A stretch of DNA of 64,000 nucleotides from Cepaea nemoralis. Taxonomy: Eukaryota > Mollusca > Gastropoda > Stylommatophora > Helicidae. The notes beneath the pieces are model-generated. The model made no database searches, was not told where the DNA came from, and worked only from the letters and a program-made list of their open reading frames with translations. Positions 25,012-39,255 of the stretch are shown piece by piece. The stretch lies in the NCBI GenBank assembly GCA_014155875.1, contig JACEFZ010017413.1:81001-145000 (forward strand). The letters are read 5' to 3'. The stretch's first letter is position 1. Every line of letters begins with the position of its first letter. The translations under genes and the position numbers were made by a program.

Positions 25012-25604
25012 TTATTTATATTATAACCTCCAACTAGTATTCCTGGCATCTCTTTGATGTCTCTCATTATTACTTCGCTATACAGGGAGAAAAGATCTGG
25101 TGACAAGAACCACCCTTGTCGTACTCCTAACTTTATCTGTTCGTAAATACCCTCTTTATTTCCCATTTTAATTGCTGCTACTTGGTTCCAGTAAACATTA
25201 TTTATTATTCTTAAATCTTTTCCATCAATGTTGATATCTTCTAACATTTTAATCAGTTCATCATGTTTTACTTTATCAAATGCCTTAGTATAATCTATGA
25301 AGCATAAATATATTTCTTTCTCTTTCTCTATTGACCTTTCTATTAGTGTCCGTAATGTATAAATTGCATTGTTTGTGCCCTTTCCTTCCACAAATTCATA
25401 CTGTTCTTCACTAATTTCCATTTTTATTTTCTTTTTGGTTCTTCTCATTATGATTCTGAGTAGAAGCTTAGTGATATTGTTTATAAGGTTAATTGTACGA
25501 AAATCTTCACAATCAATTGCTCCTGGTCTTTTTGGTACAGCTGTAAATACAGATTTCAGCATATCACTGGGTAAATATCCACTGCTGTAAATATCATTCA
25601 ACAT
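25012..25604 (-). pseudogene. LINE B reverse transcriptase, N-terminal part
   Basis: Frame with PKRPGAIDCEDFRTINLINN, SEEQYEFVEGKGTNNAIYTL, LCFIDYTKAFDKVKHDEL (catalytic Asp) and KLGVRQGWFLSPDLFSLYSE. It ends GGYNINN followed by the inserted Helitron. Motif order and spacing are standard for RTE reverse transcriptase. The QGC of the template-grip motif is QGW. Confidence 0.8.
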
Positions 25605-26521
25605 TTTGGTTAATATATCTACTCAAAATTCTCCCAATACTTCTAATTCTTCTACTGTGATTTCATCTGGCCCAGCTGTATTTCCTTTCTTCATACGTTT
25701 CATAGCGTCAGCGACGTCTTCTTTCAGAATAGGTGGACCTTCTAAGTTACTATCTTCTGTTAATTCTTCCCTTTCTCCATCATATAATTATCTTATATAC
25801 TCATTCCACCTCTTCATTATAGCACCTTCCTCTAGTAATATCTTTCCCGTTTTTGATTTCAAACACCCTGTATTTATTCTTATTTTTCTTCCTGTAAGCT
25901 CACTGATTTGTCTCTGCATATTGTTTGTATCTTTAATGGAATTTAATTCAATGTTTTTGTTGAGCTCGTTTAACCAACTTTCTTTAGCCTTCCCACATTT
26001 ATCTTTTTTTTATTTCTTTATCTTAGCGTATTCTTGTTTGTCATTTTTACTCTGTTTTCTTTTGTCCATCAGTTTTAAGATTTCTTTATTCATCCATTTC
26101 TTCTTAGCTATTTTGCCTCTCTCCGGTAATACTTCTTTGCTAGTTTGATGAATGGAGTCCCTTAACATTTCCCATTGTTCATTTATACTCTGTAGTTTAG
26201 CTATTGCATTTTACCTATTTTTGACAGTCACTCTGTATTGTTCTTGCATTTCTTTATCTATTTTCAGAACCTCTTTATTAAGTATCATGTTCTTAACCAT
26301 TGTTTTCCCTCTCTTTAATCTTACTTTTATTTGTCCACATAGTGGTACATGATCACTATTACAGTCAGCACCAGACATTGTCTTTACATTAATTAAAGCA
26401 TTTCTAAATCGTTTATTAATTAGTATGTAGTCAATTTGGTAGCGTATTGTCTTATCAGGACCTTTTCCATGTGTACAGTCGTCTTTTATGGTGTTTAAAC
26501 CATGTGTTTCCAATTATCATA

Positions 26522-27337
26522 TCATTGACATTTGTCCATTCTATTAGCTTTTCCCCCTCTTTCATTTCTTGTACCTGAACCATAATTCCCCACTGCATCC
26601 TCCATTTTTCCCTTTCCTACATTTGCATTAAAATCACCAAATATTATTTTTATTTCTTGTGATCCAATTTGAGCCATCACCATTTCTATTGCATCGTAAA
26701 AGTGTTGTATTTCTTCATCACTACTGCTTGTTGTTGGTGCATATACTTGTACAATATTTATATCTATTGGTTTGCCTTTGATTTTTACCATAATAACTAT
26801 ATCTGAAACACACCAGTATCCATTAATTAACTTGGCTGTTTTTTCGTCTAATATTATTCCTACATCTTTTTCATGTGTATCCCCTCCAGAATTAATTATT
26901 GTGTGGTTGTCAGCTATAATTTTGCCCGATCCCTTCCATCTCATCTCACTAACGCCTAGTATATTCATATTCATGCTATCCATCTCTCTTAGAACATTGG
27001 TCAACTTTCCTAGCTCATTTAATGTCCTAACATTCCATGTTCCTACTCTAAATTTATTTATTTTAGTTATGATTTTGCCATCAGTAGCTGGATGACGGTC
27101 TGGTGTCACCTGTGGCTCATGACTGTCCCTACCGGACGAGGATGTCCTAAGACAGCCATTAACGTCGTTCACTAACTCTGATATATGTTTTGCTATGAAG
27201 TCTTGGGAAGATAATGTTGTGGTTTCCCCTTGCCTTCCACATCCACATGGTGGTCTTTTTACCTCTGCCTTTGACAGCCATTTCCGACTGTAAGGACAAG
27301 TGAGTGCCCTGCTCTGCTCAGCTGCAGAGTTGTCCAC
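26522..27337 (-). pseudogene. LINE B endonuclease domain
   Basis: 271 codons. Motifs: FRVGTWNVRTLNELGK (Asn), ILGVSEMRWKGSGK (Glu), IVQVYAPTTSSSDEE and IIFGDFNANVGKG. This is the RTE/BovB endonuclease often labelled 'craniofacial development protein 2-like' in automated annotation. The frame is cut by a stop at 26522; the C-terminal SDH block (NSDHVPL) lies in the next frame at about 26350. Confidence 0.8.
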
Positions 27338-27500
27338 TTATTCCGGTGGATACTCGGTCCCCAGAGCTGTGTTAGCCACACCGTGGTGTGTTTCCATCCT
27401 CTACCACGGGGAGGTGCAGTTGGGATTTTCCCTTCCTAAAGTTATGGTCTATGACCAAAACTCTCCAGTACTTTTACTAGTTTTAGAGGACCGTTTTCCA

Positions 27501-27904
27501 TTACTACGAAATAATCTAACTGACAACTGAATATTGCACGTGGTTTCAGTTTTAGAATCTTTCACAAAGTCCTTGAAATCACTATAACTATAATATAAAA
27601 TTGTTTAAAATAATAATTGTATTAAAATATATGAGGTCCAAAACCAAAAGGTGTTGTCATTTCGAAGTTCAAATCAAAACAATCATTTCGAATCAATAAT
27701 CAAGTGTTTTCTAAGAACAAATATTGTTGCCAGCGGCCTGTTTCAAACTGCGAAATATTTCTGTCTTAATTTTAAGTTACCGAAGTTAACTAAAAATTGC
27801 GGAAACATAAGAAATGGGACAAATAAACCACTGTTTATACTGCGCCGTTTTTCTGGAAAAGGGGCATCAAAATCGTCCTACTGTTCCGATGTACCGGCCC
27901 GTGG
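27501..27904. other. AT-rich non-coding stretch
   Basis: No recognisable gene. It separates the 5' end of LINE B from the resumption of LINE A reverse transcriptase. Confidence 0.4.
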
Positions 27905-29270
27905 CAGAGAATCAGTTCTTAGTAGCATAGTTGCAATATGGAAAAAGAAAGGCAATATGAGAGAGTGTGAAACATACAGAGGTATATCACTCCTGAGCCA
28001 TATAGGGAAAATGTACACCAACTATTGGAACAAAGAGCTAGACGCATAGTTGAACAACGATCAAGCAAAGTAAAATTCGGTTTTGGGAAAGGTAAAAGTT
28101 GCACTGATGCACTATTTACACTTAGACAAATATGTGGGGGAAAATAACTAATATAGTGACCAGCAGAATATTGTGTTTGTAGATCAGAAAATGGCTTTTG
28201 ATAGAGTAGACACATACAGATTATGAACCATCCTTGAAGACTATGGGATACAAGGGCAATTGCTAGAAAACATCACAGCCATGTACTACTCAAGCCGAAG
28301 TGCAGTAAGAACACAAGAAGATATATCATATATATTGACAGTCCAGTCAATACAGGACTGAAACAGGGATGTGTGCTCTCTCCTCTGCAATTTAATATCC
28401 ACATGGACAGAATATCCAAAGAAGCAAGCCTTGAAAGAACAGATTCAGAAAATTTAGAACTGTTTACTCCAAACGAAACAACTGATTCACAGGAAATAAA
28501 TGAGCTTCTATTTGCAGACGAATAGTGCTTGTTTTACAGCGATGATTGCAGTCTACAACATCATATTAATAATCTGAGTTAAACATGCAGCAGACATAAT
28601 ATGAGTATAAATACAGCCAAAACCGAAGTAATGCAAGTTAGCAGATCGCCTGGTCCACTCTGGAACAAGTTAAATAATTCAAATATCTTGGAAGTATGAT
28701 CACAGAAGATGGCAGATTGGACAGAGAAATCGAAATCAGATGTCAAAAAGCTAGTGTACTTACATATCAACTATCACCCTTACTGAAACATCCAAATATA
28801 CCAATGTCCGCAAAACGACAGATAATAAACAGCATATTCACACCAACTCCATGCTACCAATCTCAAACTTGGACTTTATCCAAATCACACTTTCGCAAAA
28901 TCAACACCTGCGAGATTATATACCTGAAGAGAGCTGCCAACTTAACAATCCGAGACCGAGTAAGAAATGCTGTTATCAGACAGACAGTGGGATCAACACC
29001 TTGTGCCACATTTATTGAAAGACAGAAGATCAAGTGGTTTGGCTATGTCGTTAGAATGCAACACCATCAACTACCATCACTGGCCTTACATCAAAGATCA
29101 TCTGCGACGAGACCAAGAGGGCGTCCATGAAGTAAATGGATTTACGACATCAAAGACATTGTACAATCATACGGAATGACATTATCTAGTGTCGCCAATC
29201 GGGAGCTGGAGCGCAAATTATTCCTCCCCACGAAGCTTGACGGCAGAAGTGGAAGATGATGATGATGATG
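27905..29270 (+). pseudogene. LINE A, 3' half: reverse transcriptase and C-terminus
   Basis: Blocks in order with frameshifts: IVAIWKKKGNMRECETYRGISLL, KFGFGKGKSCTDALFTLRQ, a damaged aspartate motif (MAFDRVD), TGLKQGCVLSPLQFN, then FADE followed by a stop in place of YADD. Then 144 codons at 28696-29130 (ITEDGRLDREIEIRCQKAS through WFGYVVRMQ) and a terminal block VANRELERKLFLPTKLDG. The tail is a GAT run at 29257-29285. It starts where the LINE A fragment at 20154-21960 breaks off. Confidence 0.7.
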
Positions 29271-29282
29271 ATGTTGATGATG

Positions 29283-29910
<628 letters not shown>

Positions 29911-29921
29911 GAGACGAGGGT

Positions 29922-30110
29922 CAGCATGGCCGAATTGATAAGAGCGCTCGTTCTTAAACATCCGGTGTGCTGATGTCGAGGTAGCAGAATCCACTACTAC
30001 ACTGGTCAGTTGGACTAACAGGTTGACTTCCCGTCCTTTACTTGGAGACGCAAATTACAAGTACCTCTGAAGTCGGAGTGGGTTCGCCTAATAGCGAATG
30101 ACACTGGTAA
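29922..30110 (+). mobile_element. Possible tRNA-derived SINE (family 3)
   Basis: GGTCAGCATGGCCGAATTGATAAGAGCGC resembles a tRNA 5' half with an A-box, and GGTAGC plus GTGGGTTCGCC follow. Part of it resembles 11430-11540. No poly-A tail or target duplication was identified. Confidence 0.4.
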
Positions 30111-30639
30111 ATGGGAAAGCTAATCCACAAGCAAACATCATTCCAGTGTACCAGAAGCAGCAGCACGTGTGCGGACTATGCTTGAGTTCTAAACAAGCCG
30201 ATAAGCAAACAAAAAATATCAACAAACTAAGACGGGTGTTGAAGTCACGTGATCATGACACCACATTGCCTCCTGATCTCAGCAGCTCCCTTCAGCTCAG
30301 CATAAGTCTGCGCCCCAACAACCTTGCATGCTTATGTGATGTTGTTTTTCATTGGCGGTCCTCTGATTCTCCTGCCGGGGTTCATACCTCCAGTATCTGC
30401 ATTCACAGACCTCAATGTCTCATGATATGATCAAGCCGAGCCAACATTTTTAATGATGTTTAATAGTTATTTATCTCCTCCAATGACCAGGAAAACCCAA
30501 AACATATTATATAATCTTATGTAGGCGTAATATCCCAATGTTATTTGAATACACCCCACTGACACGACAACCCACTTACATTACAACCTAATTACACGAC
30601 AACCCGTTTACATTACAGTCTGCATGCATCACAACCTGA
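30111..30639. other. Non-coding stretch
   Basis: Only short chance frames. A diverged repeat of CATTACAACC/ACACGACAACCC-type sequence lies at about 30565-30640. Confidence 0.4.
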
Positions 30640-31480
30640 TCATCATCATGTGCCATGCCGGTAAGCGTGGTGGTCATGTTTCGTCATCTCACTCGATCAC
30701 CAGAGTCGTGGGTCAGCTCAGTGTTCTTGTCTAGACCATATAACGTGGCCAAGCCATCCATGTATTTACTTCTCTGCCCTCCCTATGTTTTCTTCCCCTT
30801 AATCTTGCCAGTTGTCACCAAGTCATACATTTTATTTCTTCTCATAATGTGCCCAAAATATTTTGACTGTCTATGTTTAATTTCTCTAATCAGTGCACGA
30901 TTTTCATTTGCTTCTTGAAGGACTTGGTCATTGATTTTTTTCTGTCTGTCCGTGGTATTCTATTCATTTTCCTGAGAAACCACGTTTCCACAGCCATCAG
31001 ATGCTTTTTCAGCTTGTCTCTCATTGTCCACGCTTCACATCCATGCAAAAATACAGGTTCTATGTAGCACCTCTACATTCTTTTTCTTGTTGCAATTGAC
31101 ATCTATTTATTGGTCAGTATGTTTTTCATCTTGCAAAGGCTACCATCGCCATGACGATTCTTGTTCTAATGTCTTCAAAGCGTCTCCTATCAGATGTTAT
31201 GACTTTTCTGGGATAATTGTACCAATTCACATGTTTAAGAATATTCACATTTACACGCATACTACGTTGTGGTATTTCCTTCTTCCTAGTGACAACCATA
31301 ATCTGTGTCTTCTTACAATTTAATTTTAACCCTAGTTGTTCACTGTGTAAAACAAACGCATCTATTAAATATTGCAGATCCTGCTCATTGTCTGCAATCA
31401 AGACTGTATCACCCGCATATCTAATGTTAATGATGCTATGTTCCCCAATGAGGATTCCTTCCATATCGTCTTTCTGAACA
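30640..31480 (-). pseudogene. LINE C (RTE type), 5'-truncated 3' portion
   Basis: The minus strand from 31464 encodes INIRYAGDTVLIADNEQDLQ, where the RT YADD box has become YAGD, then LKLNCKKTQIMVVTR and degraded C-terminal blocks. The 3' end lies at about 30640 with a short ATG repeat. The same subfamily occurs at 51114-51230, 53986-55250 and 58137-58250. Confidence 0.75.
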
Positions 31481-32554
31481 TATTTTCACTGAGTGATGAT
31501 GTAGTGTCCGCCCTGTATTTCAGAAATCGATTAGTGAAAGTACAGCTATAGTCTTTACTTTAGTAAACGTATCCTTTTTCTGCTTCGCAAGTGTAATGTG
31601 CTGTTGGTTGGTGTTCCACTAAGAATTTGTATATCTGATTGGCTATCCTTTGTGTTAAATTGTCATTGCCTTGTATTGATTCGATACATGTTTTGTGAAT
31701 GAGTAAATTTTTATTAACGTATGATAAGTTACAACTGCACAATAGTTATATTGTCATATACATATTCCAAAAATAAGTGATTATGATGTATATGGTTAGA
31801 AGTAAATGAGAAAGGACACATTATAATAATAAAAAGACTGAATTAGCAATTACATAATAATTACATTATCATGAATTAATAGTTACACACAATACATACA
31901 TTGATGTACTTTACGTTGTTATGATATACAAGGTGAAGTGGTTACATTCAAGTCAATAAACATATGAGTACTTACGTAATCATTACACTATTAATTTATC
32001 AAGTAAATATATTATTATCTTCAGCTTCAATTCTCCACATCACATTTTCAGCATCACATGTGTCCTTTCATGGGAACATTAGTTGTATACCTTGTCAATA
32101 GGATTCCATCTGCCTGATATTCTCCAGTGGCAAGCCTCCTTGTTACAATCGTCCCGTATCACACCACTACCAGCTACAACTCTCCGTATTCTATTAACTA
32201 ATTATTTTTTTTTCCATTGTATTCTTGGTGTCTGTATTCCAAATAGTTTCATTGATCTACCTCTCATAAATTTGCCATTGCTCACCAGCAAATTTCTCAA
32301 CTCTCCAAAGCTTATTGTCTAGTTGTGAGCTGAAGTTTCATTGTTCGTGTCAATACCTTTATATCTCACGACGTCAAAACCTTTAACCATCCCTTCCAAA
32401 CTTTCTTCAATTCTGCCACTTACAGGTCTGCTATGTATCATCTGTACTTTGACTGTCAGCTCAAGTAAGTTTTCTCCAGAAACTGTGTCACGCTTCGCTA
32501 GTTTCATTAAAGGGATATTATATGTTGTAGCATTGTAGACATTCTCTCCCTAAC
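31481..32554. other. Non-coding stretch
   Basis: AT-rich to about 32000. A minus-strand frame at 31742-31560 and a pair of overlapping 62- to 65-codon frames at 32319-32538 show no recognisable motif. No element ends were identified. Confidence 0.35.
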
Positions 32555-33145
32555 CTCATACATAAGTGCCCCCTTACTTCATACAGAAGTATCCCTCACG
32601 TCGTACAGAAGTGCCCCTTAACTCATATAGAAGTGCACCCCTTACTTCATACAGAAGTGTCCCTCACGTCGTACAGAAGTGCCCCTTAACTCATATAGAA
32701 GTGCCCCCTTACTTCATACAGAAGTGTCCCTCACGTCGTACAGAAGTGCCCCTTAATTCGTATAGAAGTGCTCCCTTACTTCATACAGAAGTGTCCCTCA
32801 CGTCGTACAGAAGTACCCCTTAACTCGTATAGAAGTGCCCTTCAGGTAGTACAACTGTCTTCCTTATCTCATACACATGTGTCCCTCCTGTCATACAACT
32901 GTGTCCTTCATCTAAGACAGACGTGTCCATGTCATACAAAGGTATTCCTCATCTAATAAAGAAGTGTCCGTTGTAGCATTCAAATATATTCCTAAAGTCA
33001 TACAGACGTACCCCTTCATCTCATAAAGAAGAGGCCCTCACATCATACAAAAGTCCACCTCAACTGATACCGAAGTGTCCCTCATGGCGCACACAAATAT
33101 CCCTCACTTCATACAAGTGACCCTCGTTTCCTACAAGTGTATCCC
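32555..33145. repeat. Minisatellite of about 21 bp (CATACAGAAGTG-type unit)
   Basis: Units with CATACAGAAGTGTCCCTCAC, GTACAGAAGTGCCCCTTAAC and CATATAGAAGTGCCCC alternate, giving a roughly 63-bp higher-order period over the first 270 bp and a more degenerate array after it. The open frames across it are repeat artefacts. Confidence 0.85.
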
Positions 33146-33391
33146 TGTTTTGGTAAGTGTTTGTCTTCATCATTAGTATTATGTGTAAGACGATTGATTG
33201 GGATGTCTGCAATCCTGTTAAGACCAGTATTCTATCTATTCATCAACTATATGGTTTCTGCGTCCCCGTAGACTTAGAACTACTGCAAGCTATTATTTCA
33301 TTTACTCCCTTATTGACCTTACCAAGACACAACAAAAGTGGTCCAACTAGTAACTATAATTTAATAAAGGCACTGTCTCAGCCTAGAACAG

Positions 33392-33520
<129 letters not shown>

Positions 33521-34106
33521 TATTTACAAGACGTTACAGAACTTAAAAGATAGGACAATAATAGTCTTGAATGGAGACCTCTGGTATGCCATGGTAAATT
33601 GTCATCATCCACACTAGATAAAGTATAGTCAATGTCTGCCTACACTGGTGAACAGACAACATCACTCAGAACTCCCCTTTGTTGATATAAGCTTCAGAAT
33701 TTAAGTAGACAATAAGTTACCAGCTTCAGAACAGGGTCTCGTGATCCTTGTTGACAACTCTACTTTAGGATAACCAGACTTTGTTATAAGGGCGTCCTCC
33801 TCAAACAAAGTTGATAAGATGCTGTGGTGTTGATAAAGCAACTACACAATACAGTCTCTGCAGAACCTCAGACTCGGTTGACTTCATGTTGTAAACTTTC
33901 ACTTTGAATGCATCACGGCATTATACTCCATATACCATATACATATTTAAGGTTCTTGTTACACCACACACTCATGTAGTTTGACGTCTTTATAAATATC
34001 AATCTTGAAATGAAAAAGTTCATTGATTATCAAATTCAGTCCTGAACAGTGACAACTGTTCACCCAAATTTAATAAGAAGAATATGATAATGGTACAGTC
34101 ATATAT
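33521..34106. other. Non-coding stretch
   Basis: No recognisable coding or repeat signal. Confidence 0.4.
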
Positions 34107-34357
34107 GCCGGCTTCCTGGACTAGAGGTTAGCGACTTTTCTCCGTATTCTCGTATACTCTCATAAGTAACGCGACGACGGTGAGAATTAGCAAGTGGTTC
34201 GAATTGCGTCGGTACCTTACGGGGTATGTGAGCCGGCCGCTCAGAAAGCAATGGCAAACTACTGAGCGTAATCTTGCCAAGGTAATCAACAATCTGCTGA
34301 AAGATGCTGATGTTGACAGCGATGTTCTGTAAAGGATATGCAAACATTTTAATATAT
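34107..34357 (+). mobile_element. SINE family 1, near full length
   Basis: Starts GCCGGCTTCCTGGACTAGAGG with an A-box-like TAGAGGTTAGCGAC. B-box-like GTGGTTCGAATTGCG follows, then the conserved body CAGAAAGCAATGGCAAACTA, GATGCTGATGTTGACAGCGA and GTAAAGGATATGCAAAC. It ends in a TA repeat. RNA polymerase III promoter boxes are as expected for a tRNA-derived SINE. Confidence 0.85.
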
Positions 34358-34593
34358 ATATATATATATTGGTTTCACAGCTAACACAGCTTAACACTCA
34401 CGATCCTGAAAATTGCTTTTAGTTTCAATAGCAACTTGAAGACGCTTTCACTGATTCCCCAGAAAATTGTACAGTAAATTAAAAGTCGGGTCAACTTAAG
34501 GAAACTCTTTATAAAACTGCCGTAGGCGTTTACGGCACTGTTGATCATAAGAGGCAGGACTGGTTTACGGCAAACAGCGAGACTCTGCAGCCC

Positions 34594-35304
34594 TTGATTG
34601 ATAAGAAGAAGATAGCTCTCTTAAGAAACAAGGAAAGACCAGCGCATAACACTCTGAGAGAGCTAAGGCAAGTTAGGATGGATGTGCAAAAGGCTGCCAG
34701 GCAGTGTGCAAATGATTATTGGATCAAGTTATGTGAGTCCATTCAAATCGCAAGTAATAAGGGAATCATAAGAAGCATGTATAAAGGAATAAAGAAAGCC
34801 TGTGGTCCAGTGATCAAAAGAAGTGCACCATTGAAAACCTTGACTGGAGAAATCATCACTGATAAGAAACAGCAGATGGACAGATGGGTGGAGCACTATT
34901 TGGAGCTTTACTCAAGTGAGACTAAACTAGCGGATGATGCCCTCAACGCCATAGAGGCTCTACCAACTCTTGACCACCTGGACACACTTCCCACCATAAC
35001 AGAAGTTAAGTGTGCTATAAATGAACTTGCATCTGGCAAGGCTCCAGGTCAGGATGGGATTCCAATAGAGGTTATCAGGAGTGGGCAAGACACACTCACT
35101 CTACAGATCCACCAGCTAATAGAGCTATGCTGGCGAGAAGGACAAGTCCCATATGATTTCAAAGATTCAAGCATCATAACACTGTACAAGAACAAGGGTG
35201 ATCGGAGCGACTGTAACAACTATAGGGGTATCTCACTTCTGTGTATTGTTGGAAAAGTATTTGCCAGAATTGTTCTGCGCAGACTTCAAGTCCTAGGAGA
35301 TTAA
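34594..35304 (+). pseudogene. Array unit 1 (partial): LINE linker and RT N-terminal part
   Basis: 237 codons ending in the TAA shared by all units. Contains a charged linker, ASGKAPGQDGIPIEVIR (RT entry motif), ITLYKNKGDRSDCNNYRGIS and LLCIVGKVFARIVLRRLQ. It is inactive, with no upstream endonuclease; the left junction at 34547 is to unrelated sequence. Confidence 0.85.
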
Positions 35305-35355
35305 ATCTACCCCGAATCACAGTGTGGCTTTCGACAGAACCGGCCTGCCATTGAT

Positions 35356-36621
35356 ATGATATTCTCATTGCGACAAATGCAAGAAAAGTCCAAGAAAAGC
35401 CGTGAACAGAATCAACCACTGTTTATTGCCTTCATCGACCTCACAAAGGCATTTGATTTGGTCAGTCGTAAGGGTCTGTTCAAGGCACTAAAGAAGACTG
35501 GCTGCCCACCAACTCATCTGTCCATTGTGGAATCGTTCCACACAGGCATGAAGGGTATAATCGAGTTTGATGGTGCAACTTCTGAAGAGTTTGAAATCAA
35601 GAGTGGAGTTAAGCAAGGTTGTGTACTAGCTCCCACCCTCTTTGGAATATACTTTTCACTTCTACTGAAATATGCCTTTCGTGATCAGGATGGTGGTATA
35701 TACATTCACTCACGCTCAGATGGCGGCCTCTACAATGCTCAGAGATTGAAGGCTAAGACCAAAATTAGGAGGGTACTGATCAGAGAGTTGCTTTTTGCAG
35801 ATGATGCTGCAGTTACGACCCACTCTGAGGAAGAATTGCAATGTCTACTATCTGCATTCTCCAATAAGAGGCAGGACTGGTTTACGGCAAACAGCGAGAC
35901 TCTGCAGCCCTTGATTGATAAGAAGAAGATAGCTCTCTTAAGAAACAAGGAAAGACCAGCGCATAACACTCTGAGAGAGCTAAGGCAAGTTAGGATGGAT
36001 GTGCAAAAGGCTGCCAGGCAGTGTGCAAATGATTATTGGATCAAGTTATGTGAGTCCATTCAAATCGCAAGTAATAAGGGAATCATAAGAAGCATGTATA
36101 AAGGAATAAAGAAAGCCTGTGGTCCAGTGATCAAAAGAAGTGCACCATTGAAAACCTTGACTGGAGAAATCATCACTGATAAGAAACAGCAGATGGACAG
36201 ATGGGTGGAGCACTATTTGGAGCTTTACTCAAGTGAGACTAAACTAGCGGATGATGCCCTCAACGCCATAGAGGCTCTACCAACTCTTGACCACCTGGAC
36301 ACACTTCCCACCATAACAGAAGTTAAGTGTGCTATAAATGAACTTGCATCTGGCAAGGCTCCAGGTCAGGATGGGATTCCAATAGAGGTTATCAGGAGTG
36401 GGCAAGACACACTCACTCTACAGATCCACCAGCTAATAGAGCTATGCTGGCGAGAAGGACAAGTCCCATATGATTTCAAAGATTCAAGCATCATAACACT
36501 GTACAAGAACAAGGGTGATCGGAGCGACTGTAACAACTATAGGGGTATCTCACTTCTGTGTATTGTTGGAAAAGTATTTGCCAGAATTGTTCTGCGCAGA
36601 CTTCAAGTCCTAGGAGATTAA
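35356..36621 (+). pseudogene. Array chimeric frame 1: RT core fused to a second linker
   Basis: 421 codons. The first part has FIAFIDLTKAFDLVSR (catalytic Asp), IKSGVKQGCVLAPTLFG and LLFADDAAVTTHSEEE (FADD box, intact). At residues ~169-171 the frame passes through the unit junction (LLSAFSN-K-RQDWF) straight into a second linker and RT entry region, then stops at TAA. The RT core is thus split over two stop-bounded frames, and no complete enzyme can be made without readthrough. Confidence 0.85.
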
Positions 36622-36672
36622 ATCTACCCCGAATCACAGTGTGGCTTTCGACAGAACCGGCCTGCCATTGAT

Positions 36673-37938
36673 ATGATATTCTCATTGCGACAAATGCAAG
36701 AAAAGTCCAAGAAAAGCCGTGAACAGAATCAACCACTGTTTATTGCCTTCATCGACCTCACAAAGGCATTTGATTTGGTCAGTCGTAAGGGTCTGTTCAA
36801 GGCACTAAAGAAGACTGGCTGCCCACCAACTCATCTGTCCATTGTGGAATCGTTCCACACAGGCATGAAGGGTATAATCGAGTTTGATGGTGCAACTTCT
36901 GAAGAGTTTGAAATCAAGAGTGGAGTTAAGCAAGGTTGTGTACTAGCTCCCACCCTCTTTGGAATATACTTTTCACTTCTACTGAAATATGCCTTTCGTG
37001 ATCAGGATGGTGGTATATACATTCACTCACGCTCAGATGGCGGCCTCTACAATGCTCAGAGATTGAAGGCTAAGACCAAAATTAGGAGGGTACTGATCAG
37101 AGAGTTGCTTTTTGCAGATGATGCTGCAGTTACGACCCACTCTGAGGAAGAATTGCAATGTCTACTATCTGCATTCTCCAATAAGAGGCAGGACTGGTTT
37201 ACGGCAAACAGCGAGACTCTGCAGCCCTTGATTGATAAGAAGAAGATAGCTCTCTTAAGAAACAAGGAAAGACCAGCGCATAACACTCTGAGAGAGCTAA
37301 GGCAAGTTAGGATGGATGTGCAAAAGGCTGCCAGGCAGTGTGCAAATGATTATTGGATCAAGTTATGTGAGTCCATTCAAATCGCAAGTAATAAGGGAAT
37401 CATAAGAAGCATGTATAAAGGAATAAAGAAAGCCTGTGGTCCAGTGATCAAAAGAAGTGCACCATTGAAAACCTTGACTGGAGAAATCATCACTGATAAG
37501 AAACAGCAGATGGACAGATGGGTGGAGCACTATTTGGAGCTTTACTCAAGTGAGACTAAACTAGCGGATGATGCCCTCAACGCCATAGAGGCTCTACCAA
37601 CTCTTGACCACCTGGACACACTTCCCACCATAACAGAAGTTAAGTGTGCTATAAATGAACTTGCATCTGGCAAGGCTCCAGGTCAGGATGGGATTCCAAT
37701 AGAGGTTATCAGGAGTGGGCAAGACACACTCACTCTACAGATCCACCAGCTAATAGAGCTATGCTGGCGAGAAGGACAAGTCCCATATGATTTCAAAGAT
37801 TCAAGCATCATAACACTGTACAAGAACAAGGGTGATCGGAGCGACTGTAACAACTATAGGGGTATCTCACTTCTGTGTATTGTTGGAAAAGTATTTGCCA
37901 GAATTGTTCTGCGCAGACTTCAAGTCCTAGGAGATTAA
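36673..37938 (+). pseudogene. Array chimeric frame 2
   Basis: Predicted protein identical over its full 421 residues to that of 35356-36621, including the junction and the terminal TAA. Displaced by exactly 1,317 bp. Confidence 0.85.
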
Positions 37939-37989
37939 ATCTACCCCGAATCACAGTGTGGCTTTCGACAGAACCGGCCTGCCATTGAT

Positions 37990-39255
37990 ATGATATTCTC
38001 ATTGCGACAAATGCAAGAAAAGTCCAAGAAAAGCCGTGAACAGAATCAACCACTGTTTATTGCCTTCATCGACCTCACAAAGGCATTTGATTTGGTCAGT
38101 CGTAAGGGTCTGTTCAAGGCACTAAAGAAGACTGGCTGCCCACCAACTCATCTGTCCATTGTGGAATCGTTCCACACAGGCATGAAGGGTATAATCGAGT
38201 TTGATGGTGCAACTTCTGAAGAGTTTGAAATCAAGAGTGGAGTTAAGCAAGGTTGTGTACTAGCTCCCACCCTCTTTGGAATATACTTTTCACTTCTACT
38301 GAAATATGCCTTTCGTGATCAGGATGGTGGTATATACATTCACTCACGCTCAGATGGCGGCCTCTACAATGCTCAGAGATTGAAGGCTAAGACCAAAATT
38401 AGGAGGGTACTGATCAGAGAGTTGCTTTTTGCAGATGATGCTGCAGTTACGACCCACTCTGAGGAAGAATTGCAATGTCTACTATCTGCATTCTCCAATA
38501 AGAGGCAGGACTGGTTTACGGCAAACAGCGAGACTCTGCAGCCCTTGATTGATAAGAAGAAGATAGCTCTCTTAAGAAACAAGGAAAGACCAGCGCATAA
38601 CACTCTGAGAGAGCTAAGGCAAGTTAGGATGGATGTGCAAAAGGCTGCCAGGCAGTGTGCAAATGATTATTGGATCAAGTTATGTGAGTCCATTCAAATC
38701 GCAAGTAATAAGGGAATCATAAGAAGCATGTATAAAGGAATAAAGAAAGCCTGTGGTCCAGTGATCAAAAGAAGTGCACCATTGAAAACCTTGACTGGAG
38801 AAATCATCACTGATAAGAAACAGCAGATGGACAGATGGGTGGAGCACTATTTGGAGCTTTACTCAAGTGAGACTAAACTAGCGGATGATGCCCTCAACGC
38901 CATAGAGGCTCTACCAACTCTTGACCACCTGGACACACTTCCCACCATAACAGAAGTTAAGTGTGCTATAAATGAACTTGCATCTGGCAAGGCTCCAGGT
39001 CAGGATGGGATTCCAATAGAGGTTATCAGGAGTGGGCAAGACACACTCACTCTACAGATCCACCAGCTAATAGAGCTATGCTGGCGAGAAGGACAAGTCC
39101 CATATGATTTCAAAGATTCAAGCATCATAACACTGTACAAGAACAAGGGTGATCGGAGCGACTGTAACAACTATAGGGGTATCTCACTTCTGTGTATTGT
39201 TGGAAAAGTATTTGCCAGAATTGTTCTGCGCAGACTTCAAGTCCTAGGAGATTAA
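37990..39255 (+). pseudogene. Array chimeric frame 3
   Basis: The third identical 421-codon frame. After its TAA the repeat continues only 24 bp (to 39279), then switches to a short internal piece of the same unit. Confidence 0.85.

Noticed and set aside
35356..39255. The 421-codon frames as a multicopy host gene family
   Set aside because: They are permuted pieces of a LINE reverse transcriptase with a stop inside the enzyme; identity comes from recent tandem duplication, not selection on a gene.
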